Assembly (NCBI GenBank): GCA_016720805.1
Contig: JADKJZ010000001.1
Span: 372,001-436,000, forward strand
Reading direction: 5' to 3'
Origin: Gemmatimonadota bacterium
GTDB lineage: Bacteria > Gemmatimonadota > Gemmatimonadetes > Gemmatimonadales > GWC2-71-9
Length of the DNA stretch: 64,000 nt
In this document: positions 34,632 to 46,819 of the stretch, piece by piece
Position numbering within the stretch: position 1 is the first letter of the stretch
Layout: the number at the start of each line of letters is the position of its first letter
Notes under the pieces: generated by a model
Database searches by the model: none
The model's input: the letters and a program-made list of their open reading frames with translations, nothing else
Told to the model about the DNA's origin: nothing
Translations under genes and position numbers: made by a program

Positions 34632-35932
34632 AGGTGACCGTGATCGGCTCCGGCTATGTCGGCCTCGTCGCCGGCGCCTGCCTCGCGGAGACCGGCAACG
34701 ACGTGGTCTGCGCGGACGTCGATGCGAAGAAGATCGACGGCCTGCGGAACGGCATCCTCCCGATCTACGAACCGGGCCTCGACGTGCTGGTGGTCCGGAA
34801 TGCCGCCGAGGGGCGGCTCCGCTTCACCACCGAGATCGGCGAGGCGGTGCGGCACGGCGACATCGTCTTCATTGCGGTCGGCACGCCCCCCGGCGAGGAC
34901 GGCAGCGCCGACCTGCAGCACGTCCTGGCGGTGGCCACGACCATCGGCAACCACTGCGACCGCTTCAAGGTCGTGGTGACGAAGTCCACCGTGCCGGTCG
35001 GCACCGCGGAGAAGGTGCGCGGCGCGCTGACCGCCACCGGGGCGAAGGACTTTGCCGTCGCGTCGAACCCCGAGTTCCTCAAGGAAGGGGCGGCGATCGA
35101 CGACTTCATGAAGCCCGACCGCGTGGTGCTCGGCACCGACGATCCGCGCGCCGAGGAGATGCTCCGTGAACTGTACGCACCGTTCGTGCGGAGCGGTGCG
35201 CCGATTCTCTTCATGGATATCCCGTCGGCCGAGGTGACCAAGTACGCCGCCAACGCCATGCTGGCGACGCGAATCTCCTTCATGAACCAGATCGCCGACC
35301 TCTGCGAACGCGTCGGGGCCGATGTCTTCGCGGTGCGGAACGGGATCGGCAGCGACTCGCGGATCGGCAAGGCGTTCCTCTTCCCGGGCCCGGGCTACGG
35401 TGGCTCCTGCTTTCCGAAGGACGTGAAGGCGCTGGTGCACACCGCGCGTGGCGTCGGCATGGCGCCCGACCTGCTCGAGGCGGTGGAGGCGGTCAACGCA
35501 CGGCAGAAGCAGGTGATGTTCACCAAGCTGCAGGCGTTGCTCGGCGCCATGCGCGGCACGACCGTGGCGGTCTGGGGCCTCGCCTTCAAGGCGGGCACCG
35601 ACGACATGCGCGAGAGCCCGGCGGTCGCGCTGATCGACGCGCTGCTGGCAGCGGGTGCCTCGGTGCGGGCGCACGACCCCGAGGCGATGACCGTCGCGCG
35701 CGGTGTCTGGGGCGACCGGATCACCTTCGCCACCGATCCGTGGCAGGCGCTCGAGGGCGCCGATGCGCTCGCCGTGGTGACCGAATGGCTGGTCTACCGC
35801 ACGCCCGACTTCGACCGGATCAAGGCGGCGCTGCATCGTCCGATCGTGGTGGATGGGCGCAATCTCTATGAGCCGGCGCGCATGGCGCGGCTTGGTTTCC
35901 AGTATGCCGGCATTGGCCGGAGGATGAGCTGA
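34628..35932 (+). CDS. ugd: UDP-glucose 6-dehydrogenase
   Basis: Oxidises UDP-glucose to UDP-glucuronate. It is 434 residues. The N-terminal block MKVTVIGSGYVGLVAGACLA, the GTPPGEDGSADL stretch, the catalytic PGPGYGGSCFPKDVKAL cysteine and the C-terminal VWGLAFKAGTDDMRESPA are standard. The ATG at 34628 overlaps the stop of the previous gene. A long open frame runs upstream but is a reading shadow of the other dehydrogenase. The product is the substrate of the next gene. Confidence 0.95.
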   Translation: MKVTVIGSGYVGLVAGACLAETGNDVVCADVDAKKIDGLRNGILPIYEPGLDVLVVRNAAEGRLRFTTEIGEAVRHGDIVFIAVGTPPGEDGSADLQHVLAVATTIGNHCDRFKVVVTKSTVPVGTAEKVRGALTATGAKDFAVASNPEFLKEGAAIDDFMKPDRVVLGTDDPRAEEMLRELYAPFVRSGAPILFMDIPSAEVTKYAANAMLATRISFMNQIADLCERVGADVFAVRNGIGSDSRIGKAFLFPGPGYGGSCFPKDVKALVHTARGVGMAPDLLEAVEAVNARQKQVMFTKLQALLGAMRGTTVAVWGLAFKAGTDDMRESPAVALIDALLAAGASVRAHDPEAMTVARGVWGDRITFATDPWQALEGADALAVVTEWLVYRTPDFDRIKAALHRPIVVDGRNLYEPARMARLGFQYAGIGRRMS

Positions 35933-36867
35933 TGCGCGTCGTGATCACGGGAGCCGCTGGCTTCCTCGCCTCGCACCTGACCGATCGCTTCCTCGCGAAC
36001 GGTGATGCGGTCGTGGGGATCGACAACTTCCTGACCGGACGTCCGGCGAACTTGGCCCACCTGGCGGGCAACCCGAAGTTCGAGTTCATCGAACACGATG
36101 TCTCGACGCCGTATGACGTCGAGGGGCCGGTCGATGGCGTGCTCCATTTCGCATCGGCCGCCTCGCCGCCGGACTACCAGGAGTACCCGATCGAGACGCT
36201 GCTGGTCGGCTCCGAAGGGACGCGCCACGGCCTCGAGCTCGCCAAGCGGAAGGGCGCCCGCTTCTTCCTCGCCTCGACCTCCGAGGTCTACGGCGATCCG
36301 CAGGTGCATCCGCAGCCCGAGACCTATTGGGGCTACGTCAACTCGATCGGTCCGCGCTCGATGTACGACGAGGCGAAGCGGTTTGCCGAGGCGATGGTGA
36401 TGGCCTATCACCGCACCCACGGCGTCGACACCCGCATCGTCCGGATCTTCAACACCTACGGGCCGCGCATGCGGCCCGAGGATGGCCGCGTCGTCTCGAA
36501 TTTCCTGGTGCAGGCGCTGCAGGGGAAGCCGCTGACCATGTATGGCGACGGCTCGCAGACGCGCTCCTTCTGCTACGTGAGCGATGAGGTCGAGGGGATC
36601 TTCCGCCTCTTCAACTCCGACCGCACCCTGCCGACCAACATCGGCAATCCGGTGGAGTTCACGATGCTGGAGCTGGCGCAGCAGGTGCTCGCGGTCACCG
36701 GCTCGTCGTCGAAGATCGAGTTCCTGCCGTTGCCGGGCGACGACCCGAAGGTGCGCCAGCCCGACATCACCGTGGCGCGCACCGTCCTCGGCTGGGAGCC
36801 GAAGGTGCCGCTGCGGGAAGGGCTCGAGAAGTCGCTGCCGTACTTCCAGGGCGAGGTCGCGGGATGA
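35932..36867 (+). CDS. UDP-glucuronate decarboxylase (UDP-xylose synthase)
   Basis: Converts UDP-glucuronate to UDP-xylose, using bound NAD. It is a 311-residue extended SDR. The NAD loop is TGAAGFLASHL at 6-16, the catalytic motif is SEVYGDP, and YDEAKRFAEA supplies the tyrosine and lysine. The block GPRSMYDEAKRFAEAM is diagnostic for the UXS family. RIFNTYGPRM and the C-terminal LGWEPKVPLREGL are standard. It follows ugd with one shared base, so glucose to glucuronate to xylose is an operon module. Confidence 0.93.
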   Translation: MRVVITGAAGFLASHLTDRFLANGDAVVGIDNFLTGRPANLAHLAGNPKFEFIEHDVSTPYDVEGPVDGVLHFASAASPPDYQEYPIETLLVGSEGTRHGLELAKRKGARFFLASTSEVYGDPQVHPQPETYWGYVNSIGPRSMYDEAKRFAEAMVMAYHRTHGVDTRIVRIFNTYGPRMRPEDGRVVSNFLVQALQGKPLTMYGDGSQTRSFCYVSDEVEGIFRLFNSDRTLPTNIGNPVEFTMLELAQQVLAVTGSSSKIEFLPLPGDDPKVRQPDITVARTVLGWEPKVPLREGLEKSLPYFQGEVAG

Positions 36868-37571
36868 GTCGCGGCGCCTCGGCCCTGCTCGAAGGCGCGC
36901 GCGAGCGCTTCGCCAACCGCGACTATTACGGGGCGCTGCTCTGCCTCGATGATGAGGCCGCGGGCGAGCACGGCTGGGCCGATGTCTTTCACCTCCGCGG
37001 CGTCTGCTTCTCGCTGCTCGATCGCCATGCCGAGGCGGTGGCCGCCTTCGACCGCGCCATCGCGATCAACCCGCGCTACCTCGAGGCGCATCTCCATCGC
37101 GCCCTGGCGCTCACCGCGCTTGGCCGTGAGGCCGAGGCCGCGGCGGCGTTTGCCGCTGCGCGCGAATCGGTCGGTCCCGATGTGGCCGGCCTCTCCGCAC
37201 CGATCGCCGCGCGGCTCGCGAATGAACACGCCAAGCTCGGTGAGCTCTACGCCGAGGCGGGTGCCGTGCAGGATGCCGTGCGCGAGTATCGCCGAGCCTC
37301 GGAGCTCGGGCCCGCGTACCTCGACCTGCGGCTCCGCCTCGCGCGACTGCTGATGGAGTCGGGGAATCCACTGGAGGCGCGCGACGAGCTCAGCGCCATC
37401 CTGGTGACTCGCCCCGACTGGGTCGAGGCGCGCGTGCAGCTCGGGCTCGCGCGGCACCTGGCCGGCGACACCGCCGGGGCGCGGGAGACGTGGCGTCGGT
37501 GCCTCGAGGATGCGCCCGGCCTGGACCGTGTCGCGGCGTACCTCGCCATGGTGGACCGGATCCCCGAATGA
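36864..37571 (+). CDS. TPR-repeat protein
   Basis: A 235-residue cytoplasmic protein made almost only of tetratricopeptide repeats (for example HLRGVCFSLLDRHAEAVAAF, DRAIAINPRYLEAHLHRALA). It overlaps the UXS stop by 4 bp, and its stop overlaps the following lipoprotein gene. No catalytic motif is seen. A scaffold role for polysaccharide or envelope assembly is an inference from position. Confidence 0.75.
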   Translation: MSRGASALLEGARERFANRDYYGALLCLDDEAAGEHGWADVFHLRGVCFSLLDRHAEAVAAFDRAIAINPRYLEAHLHRALALTALGREAEAAAAFAAARESVGPDVAGLSAPIAARLANEHAKLGELYAEAGAVQDAVREYRRASELGPAYLDLRLRLARLLMESGNPLEARDELSAILVTRPDWVEARVQLGLARHLAGDTAGARETWRRCLEDAPGLDRVAAYLAMVDRIPE

Positions 37572-38458
37572 AGCGCGTGCTCCTCGTGGCCGTGCTGCTC
37601 GGCTGCGGTGGTGCGCGGAACAGCCCCGAGCGGCTCGGCGACGAGGCATGGCATCGCGGGCAGTGGGCCGTCGCCACCGCCCAGTACCGACTCGTGGGCG
37701 ACATCCCCCGACTGTTGGCCAAGCGCGCCGATGCGGCACTGCTCGGTGGGGACCTGATGGCGGCGGCGATGCTCTATCGGCAACTGGGCGCGGCGGACCC
37801 GACCCGGACGGGTGAGGCGGCCGCCGGACTGGTCCGCGTAGCCGAGGTGGCCCAGCGTGCCGGGGATGTGCACGCGGTGGCCGCCTGCATCGCCGGACTC
37901 GCCGAAGTGGCACCGGGGTGGCCCCTCGGGCGGTTGGCACTTCGGCTGCCACCCGATGCACAGTGGGATCCAACGCTGGTCGGAGCCATCGGTCCCGCCG
38001 GGCTCGCCTCGGCCGGGGGAGGGGAGCGGTGGCTGCTGGCCCTGGGTCGCGGCTATCGGGCCGCCAAGCGCTGTCCGGAGGCGATCGCCGCCCTCGAGAC
38101 GCTGCGCCGTCGGGAGCGTGGGCCGGCCGCTGACACTGCCGGGGCCGAGTTGGCGTCCTGTCAGCTCAGCGTGGGCCTGGCGGCCCTCGGGGCTGGGAGC
38201 CCGGGAGAGGCGGATTTCTGGCTGCTGCAGGCCGCGACGGCCGATCCGCTTGGTGCATCTGGTCGACGGGCGCTCGTCGCCTTGGGCGATGCGCGGCTCG
38301 CCGAGGGCGATCTCGCTGGGGCCAATCTCCTCTGGCAACAGGTCCTGACCGCGCCAGTTTCGCCCGATTCGATTACAGTAATGGCGCTCGAACGGCTCCG
38401 GGATCCGGGGGTGTTCGGGAGCAAGTCAGACTCTTCCGTCGTCCCGGGACGTCCCTGA
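37568..38458 (+). CDS. TPR-like lipoprotein
   Basis: A 296-residue protein beginning MKRVLLVAVLLGCGG, a lipoprotein signal with lipobox LLGC. The body is Ala/Leu-rich helical repeats resembling TPR or HAT units (LYRQLGAADPTRTGEAAAG). The ATG at 37568 overlaps the previous stop. The next gene is BamD, itself a TPR lipoprotein, so this could be an accessory of the outer-membrane assembly complex. No family name is supported. Confidence 0.68.
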   Translation: MKRVLLVAVLLGCGGARNSPERLGDEAWHRGQWAVATAQYRLVGDIPRLLAKRADAALLGGDLMAAAMLYRQLGAADPTRTGEAAAGLVRVAEVAQRAGDVHAVAACIAGLAEVAPGWPLGRLALRLPPDAQWDPTLVGAIGPAGLASAGGGERWLLALGRGYRAAKRCPEAIAALETLRRRERGPAADTAGAELASCQLSVGLAALGAGSPGEADFWLLQAATADPLGASGRRALVALGDARLAEGDLAGANLLWQQVLTAPVSPDSITVMALERLRDPGVFGSKSDSSVVPGRP

Positions 38459-39264
38459 TGCGTCGTTTGTTGTTGCCATCGCTCGCTGCTGCCATCGTCG
38501 CCCTTGCCGGCTGCCACCGCGGGCCGGAGGTTTCGCCGGGTGCCGCTCGGCTCCGCCTGAGCTCGCAAGAAATCGATTCGATGTGGAATCAGGCACTCGC
38601 GCTCTATCAGAAGCGGGATTGGCGCAAGGCCGGCACGGCGCTGGAGCGGGTCCAGCTCGAAATGCCGATCAACGACAAGCGCATTCCGGTCGCCCGCTTC
38701 TACCTGGCGGAGTCGCGCCTCGGCGAGAAGAGCAACCTGCAGGCGGTCCGCGAGTTCCGCCGCGTCTCCGACGAATTCCCCAGCGATACCCTCGCCGCAC
38801 CCGCGCTGCTGCGCGCCGGCGATGCGTACCTGAAGATGTGGCGCCGCCCCGAACTCGATCCGACCTACGGGCACAGCGCCTACGCGACCTACCAGGAATT
38901 GGTGAGCCGCTACCCCGGCACGGAGGCGGCCAAGACCGCCGACCTCCGCATCAAGGACATCGAGAATCGCTTCGCCATCAAGGAGTACAAGGCGGCGCTC
39001 TACTACATCCGCTTCAAGGCGCTCGACTCGGCGATCCTCTACCTCCGGAACATCATCGCCACCTGGCCGCGCGCGGAAACGGTGCCGGACGCCCTCGAGA
39101 AGCTGGTTGGCGCGTATCGGACCCTCGGCTACGTCGAGGACACCAACGAGACCTGCGCGTACTTCCGCCGGCAGTGGCCCGATTCGCCCAAGCTCGCCGT
39201 GACCTGCCCGGAGTCGAAGGACTCTGCTGCTGCCCCGGCCGCCGAGATCAAGAAGGGGCCCTGA
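38458..39264 (+). CDS. bamD: Outer membrane assembly lipoprotein BamD
   Basis: Essential TPR lipoprotein of the BAM complex, which inserts beta-barrel proteins into the outer membrane. It is 268 residues. The signal MRRLLLPSLAAAIVALAGC carries the lipobox LAGC. The BamD/YfiO pattern is seen in YQKRDWRKAGTALERVQLEM, PVARFYLAESRLGEKS, SAYATYQELVSRYPGT and ENRFAIKEYKAALYYIRFKA. It implies a diderm envelope. It overlaps the previous gene by one base and ends one base before nadD. Confidence 0.9.
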   Translation: MRRLLLPSLAAAIVALAGCHRGPEVSPGAARLRLSSQEIDSMWNQALALYQKRDWRKAGTALERVQLEMPINDKRIPVARFYLAESRLGEKSNLQAVREFRRVSDEFPSDTLAAPALLRAGDAYLKMWRRPELDPTYGHSAYATYQELVSRYPGTEAAKTADLRIKDIENRFAIKEYKAALYYIRFKALDSAILYLRNIIATWPRAETVPDALEKLVGAYRTLGYVEDTNETCAYFRRQWPDSPKLAVTCPESKDSAAAPAAEIKKGP

Positions 39265-39265
39265 C

Positions 39266-39838
39266 GTGCGGGTCGGGATCCTCGGCGGTTCCTTCGACCC
39301 GATCCACAACGCCCACCTGATCATCGCGCAGCTGGCCCGGGAATCCCTCGGGCTGGATGTCGTGCGGCTGATGGTCGCGGCCCAACAGCCCCACAAGCCC
39401 GCCGGACATGGCGCCACCGCGGAACAGCGTGCCGAAATGGTGGAGCTCGCGGTCGCCGGCCTCCCGGGGCTGGTGGCCGATTGGCGTGAGCTCCGGCGCA
39501 GCGGCCCATCGTACACCGTCGACACCTTGCGCGCCCTCCACGAGGAGACCCCTGACACGGAATTCACCCTCCTCCTTGGCGCCGACACCGCCAGCCACTT
39601 CGCGGAATGGCGTGAACCCGAGGCCATTCGGGCGCTGGCGCGGGTGGTCGTCTTCCGGCGGGGCGGTGCGGCCGTTCCGGCAGGCTTCTCTGCCGAAGTG
39701 GCCGTCCCGGCATTGGAACTCTCCTCCACCGCGATTCGTACCCGTGCTGCAGCTGGTTTGTCGCTGGTCGGATGGGTCCCTGACCGGGTGGCCGACTATA
39801 TTTCGAGGTTTGGGCTCTATGTCAGTCACGGGGAGTAG
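39266..39838 (+). CDS. nadD: Nicotinate-nucleotide adenylyltransferase
   Basis: Joins nicotinate mononucleotide and ATP to deamido-NAD. It is 190 residues. The nucleotidyltransferase motifs are GILGGSFDPIHNAHLIIA at the start, and SSTAIRTRAAAG near residue 155. GADTASHFAEWRE is a family block. It starts at a GTG immediately after bamD. Its partners in NAD synthesis are not in the window. Confidence 0.93.
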   Translation: MRVGILGGSFDPIHNAHLIIAQLARESLGLDVVRLMVAAQQPHKPAGHGATAEQRAEMVELAVAGLPGLVADWRELRRSGPSYTVDTLRALHEETPDTEFTLLLGADTASHFAEWREPEAIRALARVVVFRRGGAAVPAGFSAEVAVPALELSSTAIRTRAAAGLSLVGWVPDRVADYISRFGLYVSHGE

Positions 39839-39844
39839 TGCTGG

Positions 39845-43006
<3,162 letters not shown>

Positions 43007-43067
43007 TTCTTCAGGCGCCGTATTCAGGCGCGGATGTGAATCAGCGCCAACCCAAGAGGATGTTCAT

Positions 43068-43091
43068 AGAAGCCGCCGCGAGGCGGCTTCT
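43068..43091 (+). terminator. Hairpin terminator after secA
   Basis: AGAAGCCGCC and GGCGGCTTCT form a perfect 10-bp stem with loop GCGA, 62 bp past the secA stop. The T run after it is weak (CTGCGTTTC). Confidence 0.7.
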
Positions 43092-43184
43092 CTGCGTTTC
43101 GGGGGGTGGTGCCGCCAAACCGTTGCGCGGAGCCGACTCTGGGTATACTCCGAGATCGGCCCCTGTGACTCCCTCTGATTGGAG

Positions 43185-43197
43185 CCCCCCCCCCCCC
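43185..43197 (+). repeat. 13-bp poly-C tract between ribosome site and start codon
   Basis: Thirteen consecutive C follow GGAG (43181-43184) and end directly at the ATG at 43198. Homopolymers of this length are prone to slippage, so the spacing between ribosome site and start could change by replication slippage. Confidence 0.85.
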
Positions 43198-43797
43198 ATG
43201 ACCCTGCCGCACCTGCTCCTGGTGACACCTGACGCGATGTTGGCCTCCTTTCTCGACAGGGTGCTACGAGGCCTGTACCGCGTCACGCCGTTCATCATCC
43301 CGGGCGCGTTGCGCCACACCGACCAGCTCCTCGCGGCCGTGACCGAACAAGCCGACCTGCTGTTGCTGGATGCTCGGCATATTGCGCCGTTCGAGGTGGC
43401 GTCCTTCGTGGCGGCGAACGCCCATCCGGCCCTCCTCCTGATCGCGCCTGCCGGGCTGCGCACCGAGGCGATTCCGAAGGCCGTCCGGGGCGCAGTGACG
43501 CATCTGGCGACGGCGTCTGAGTTCCGGGTGGTGCTCGATACCGCCATGGACGGGGAGGACTATCTGTCGCCGGTCTTTAGCGCCGAGGATCGGTTGCGGT
43601 ATTGGCAATTGCCGACGCCACCGACGGAGCGGCATCGAGCGGTGTTCGAGCTAAAGCGGCGCGGGAGGACCACGCATCAGATCATGGCAGAATTGGGTTT
43701 GGAGCAGAAAACGGTCGAAGGATGCATCACAGCGCTGCGGGCGGGGTTCGGGCTGGCGAAGCGTGAGGTCTTCGATTGGCGGGATGGGAGGCTCTGA
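43198..43797 (+). CDS. Receiver-like LuxR-type transcriptional regulator
   Basis: A 199-residue DNA-binding protein. The N-terminal half has a receiver-like fold pattern (HLLLVTPDAMLASFLDRVL, ADLLLLDARHI, ALLLIAPAGLR), but the aspartate pair that marks a phosphorylated receiver is not clear. The C-terminal part carries a LuxR-type helix-turn-helix (RHRAVFELKRRGRTTHQIMA, ELGLEQKTVEGCITALRA). GGAG is separated from the ATG by 13 C. A weak TATACT box lies at 43144-43149 with TTGCGC 15 bp upstream of it. It opens the accessory region. Confidence 0.72.
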   Translation: MTLPHLLLVTPDAMLASFLDRVLRGLYRVTPFIIPGALRHTDQLLAAVTEQADLLLLDARHIAPFEVASFVAANAHPALLLIAPAGLRTEAIPKAVRGAVTHLATASEFRVVLDTAMDGEDYLSPVFSAEDRLRYWQLPTPPTERHRAVFELKRRGRTTHQIMAELGLEQKTVEGCITALRAGFGLAKREVFDWRDGRL

Positions 43798-43949
43798 GTC
43801 TCGCCTGTACCCGCTGAGGGCACCCTCATCGCAGGCAAGGGTTTCCGGCATCTCGCCAATTCCGCACTTTGGATCTCCGTCGCTGAGCGCTTTGGTGTGG
43901 GCCACAGTAGCCCCGTCAGCGGTGCCGGTACACCTATCAGGGAGGGAAC

Positions 43950-44468
43950 ATGCTGAGAGCGCCGATTCTGGTTTTGTTTGCGATGATTGGACCGGTGATG
44001 TCGGCCGGGGGCACCGCCGAGGTGGCGTTGAGCGCGGAGCGAGAGTCCCGTTCCGTGTACGCGGACGTCACCGAGGGTTTGGCGACGTCGGAGGCACAGC
44101 CTGAGAATTGTGTCACCTGCATGTGGCACCAGCGGTGTGAAGCGGGTTTCCACTCTGCGGATATCACCACGGGTGGTGCCAACATGGGGGCGCACTACGA
44201 CTGCATCCAGAACCCGCAGCCGTACTGGTGCTCGGGCCACCCGCTCTGCGGGGGAGAGGCTCTCCTCGATAGTAGGCGGGTAACAGATCTGGCGATCCGC
44301 CTCCTTGACGGTGACCTGCGAGCACTCCGGCGACTGACTGAGGAGTTCCCGGACCACCTCCGTACGTCAGCAGACGGCGCTGACATCGAGGTTCTGGCGT
44401 GTCCCCACGGATTTGCATTCGCAACCGTGCCCGCAAGCGAGATTGGTGATCTCGCGGCTGTCCGATAG
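43950..44468 (+). CDS. Small exported cysteine-rich protein, unknown
   Basis: A 172-residue exported protein. The signal MLRAPILVLFAMIGPVMS is followed by a Ser/Glu-rich spacer and a cysteine-rich part with CVTCMWHQRC, DCIQNPQPYWCSGHPLC and a lone cysteine in LACPHG. Eight cysteines could form disulfides or bind metal. GGGAGGG lies just before the ATG. The stop is 11 bp ahead of a 6-bladed beta-propeller gene, so a ligand-propeller pair is possible; in Bacteroidetes, small exported proteins sit beside such propellers. I do not recognise a named family. Confidence 0.6.
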   Translation: MLRAPILVLFAMIGPVMSAGGTAEVALSAERESRSVYADVTEGLATSEAQPENCVTCMWHQRCEAGFHSADITTGGANMGAHYDCIQNPQPYWCSGHPLCGGEALLDSRRVTDLAIRLLDGDLRALRRLTEEFPDHLRTSADGADIEVLACPHGFAFATVPASEIGDLAAVR

Positions 44469-44478
44469 GTTCGCGGCG

Positions 44479-45641
44479 ATGACTACCTGGTCGTGCTTTT
44501 TGGCCGGCCCGACTGGGCAGTCCACCGTCGCGCACCTCGCCTTGCTCGCTCTCTTCGTTGTATCCACGCCCTGCCTGGCTCAAGGTGGGCGGGTGCTCGA
44601 ATCCGAGTTGCTGCGTGAACGGTGTCCAGCCTGTTCGGTCTCGATTAAGCTGGTTGGAGTGATTCGTGACACGCTAGATCACTACGGTGATGCGGCGGGC
44701 ATTGCGGATATTGCACTTAGCGGCGATTCCACCGTGATCATTCTTCCGTGGAAGCCGACCGACGCTGCAATTGTTGCCGTTACCTTTTCTGGGCGGCAGC
44801 TTTGGCGCGGAGGTAGACCCGGTCAAGGACCAGGGGAGTTTACCCGAGCGGCATCGATAGGATCGCTCATGGGCGATTCGATTGTAGTTTACGATCGCAG
44901 CCTCGGTCGACTGTCCGTTCTGTCGCGAACGGGAAAGTACGTTCGTGGGTTCACTGTGCTCCCGACCGCATACTCGGTCTTGGCGCTTGGCGGAACTTCA
45001 GCAATTGTTGCGGGGCGCTTCGCCGGTACGTCTACCGATCTCGTGAGGCGCAAGCTGCCTCTGCACTTGCTGCAAGGTGAGTCGGTGGTGCGCTCGTTCG
45101 GTGAAGTTGTCTCTCGAGTCGACCCCGCGAGCCGTTTCAATACGACAGACTTCTATTGAGTAGCCCGCAGGGATTCATCTCTGTGTCGCGCGCGAATCAC
45201 TTGATTATCGAAGTTTGGGATCGCGGTGGGTCGCTTCAAAGGCGGTTTGTGTACGAACCCTCGTGGTTTCCCGTGCAGACTAGTCTCGCTCCAACTGGCC
45301 CAAGCGCTCCTCCTCCACCGATCGTGTACGATGGTTGGGTGGATGAGAATCAACTGCTGTGGCTGATCGTGGGAAAAGCTGGTCAAAGATGGCGCGAGGC
45401 GTTCGATTCCGCGCTCTCGCGGGGTGAGGGAGGGCAGTCGATTCATCGGCTCATCCACCCCGAGTTATTGTATCAGGGCGTTGCTGTCGTGGTAGATCTT
45501 CAGCGCCGTGAGCTAGTTGTGGCCCGACCGCTTCCATTCTTGCCCAGATTCGCACTTGGCGGAAGTGTGGTTGCGGATTTCGCAGCCATCGGCACGAGTG
45601 TGGGTGCGATCAGACTTCACAAGTTGACGCTGCGACAGTAG
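44479..45641 (+). CDS. 6-bladed beta-propeller protein, frameshifted
   Basis: First and most divergent of three propeller copies. A signal peptide (AHLALLALFVVSTPCLAQ) leads to a mature part with a GRPGQGPGEFTRAASIG blade and DSIVVYDRSLGRLSVLSRTG. The frame stops at 45159 after NTTDFY; the remaining blades (SSPQGFISVSRANHLIIEV, APPPPIVYDGWVDENQLLWL) continue from 45156 in another frame. A missing base near 45138-45150 joins them, matching the intact copies at 45695 and 52548. It follows the small cysteine-rich gene by 11 bp. Confidence 0.72.
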
Positions 45642-45694
45642 GATCAAGGGCTTGAAGGCCCCGCTAGCTTCTTCGATCCCTCGCGTGAGGAAAT

Positions 45695-46819
45695 ATGCGA
45701 CTTGCGATCCCGTGTGCCGTGGTTTTGACGGTTATACTGATTGGCGCTCGTCCTATTGGCGGCCAATCACCGTCCCCGCGCCCCATCATCCTCACCTCAC
45801 CCACCTGCGCCACGTGCCGAGTCGAGCTCACGCCGGTCGGCAAGCTCGGCGGCGACGGTGGTCCGCTTGACGATGCCAAGGGATTCGGCGAGCTCAAGGC
45901 GATCAACGACACGCTGATCGTCGTGACGCCCGCGCGACCGCTGGGCGTGTGGGGTGTGCACCCATCAGGGCGGATCATCTGGCGGAGCGGGCGGCAAGGG
46001 TCTGGGCCTGGGGAGTTCCAGCGGGCCGATCGGATCGGCTTGCTCCCTGGCGACTCCATCGTCATCTGGGATCAAGAGCTCGCGCGCCTGACGCTGCTGA
46101 CCAAAGGTGGCCGCTTCGTCCGTAGTGAACGTGTGATCGCCGGGGTACCGATTTTCGTCCCGACCTCCGGAACCGGAGGCTTCGCGCTGGGGAGGCTCGT
46201 CAAGCCGGCGCCAGGAACCAAGACCCCGCCACTCCCCGTGCACCGCGTCCGGCTTGACTCTGTGCTCAGCAGCTTCGGCAGTGCGAACGCCACCAAGGAC
46301 CCGGGGGATCCGTTCCGCTTCGATCGCATCGTGCTGCCGTACAGAGGCGGCGCGATCGTGATTCCGCGCGTCTATCAGTTTGCAGCTGAGATCTATGATC
46401 GTCGCGACCAGCTTACCATGCGAGTCGAACGGGTCGCCAAGTGGTTTTTCCCCTATGAGAGTTATGTGGCCGGCATTCCCGACACGCCACCAACGCCAAT
46501 CGTGTACGATGCCTGGGTCGATGACCAGGACCTTCTCTGGCTGCTGATTCAGCGCGCCGCGCCGACGTGGGCACAGGCGTTCAGCAAGGAAGCGACCGCC
46601 GGGGAAGGGGGGCGCAAGGTGCGCCGCCTCGAGAACCCTGGGCTCTACCTCGAAGGCGTGATCGAGGTGATCGATCTCAAGAAGCGCCAGCTGCTCGTCT
46701 CGCAGCCGGTGCCTCAGCAGGTGGCCTACGCACTGGGGCGGAGCATGATCGCCTCGAAGCAGGAGACGGCCGATGGCGATCGCTTCCTGGTGCTGCATCG
46801 GGCGACGTTGCGGCGGTAG
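45695..46819 (+). CDS. Exported 6-bladed beta-propeller protein, copy 2
   Basis: A 374-residue exported protein of the 6-bladed beta-propeller (DUF5128-like) group. The signal is MRLAIPCAVVLTVILIGARP. A conserved pair PTCATCRVELTPVGKLGGDG follows, then blades such as RQGSGPGEFQRADRIGLLPG, IVIWDQELARLTLLTKG and PTPIVYDAWVDDQDLLWLLI. Its function is unknown. It is about 90% alike in sequence to the copy at 52548 by eye. The block downstream (RHH gene and a radC fragment) is also duplicated there. Its signal peptide is different from that of the third copy. Confidence 0.82.
   Translation: MRLAIPCAVVLTVILIGARPIGGQSPSPRPIILTSPTCATCRVELTPVGKLGGDGGPLDDAKGFGELKAINDTLIVVTPARPLGVWGVHPSGRIIWRSGRQGSGPGEFQRADRIGLLPGDSIVIWDQELARLTLLTKGGRFVRSERVIAGVPIFVPTSGTGGFALGRLVKPAPGTKTPPLPVHRVRLDSVLSSFGSANATKDPGDPFRFDRIVLPYRGGAIVIPRVYQFAAEIYDRRDQLTMRVERVAKWFFPYESYVAGIPDTPPTPIVYDAWVDDQDLLWLLIQRAAPTWAQAFSKEATAGEGGRKVRRLENPGLYLEGVIEVIDLKKRQLLVSQPVPQQVAYALGRSMIASKQETADGDRFLVLHRATLRR

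Noticed and set aside
43123..43149. TTGCGC with TATACT as promoter of the 43198 regulator
   Set aside because: The spacing is only 15 bp and the -35 is poor; noted in the gene entry but not listed as a promoter.
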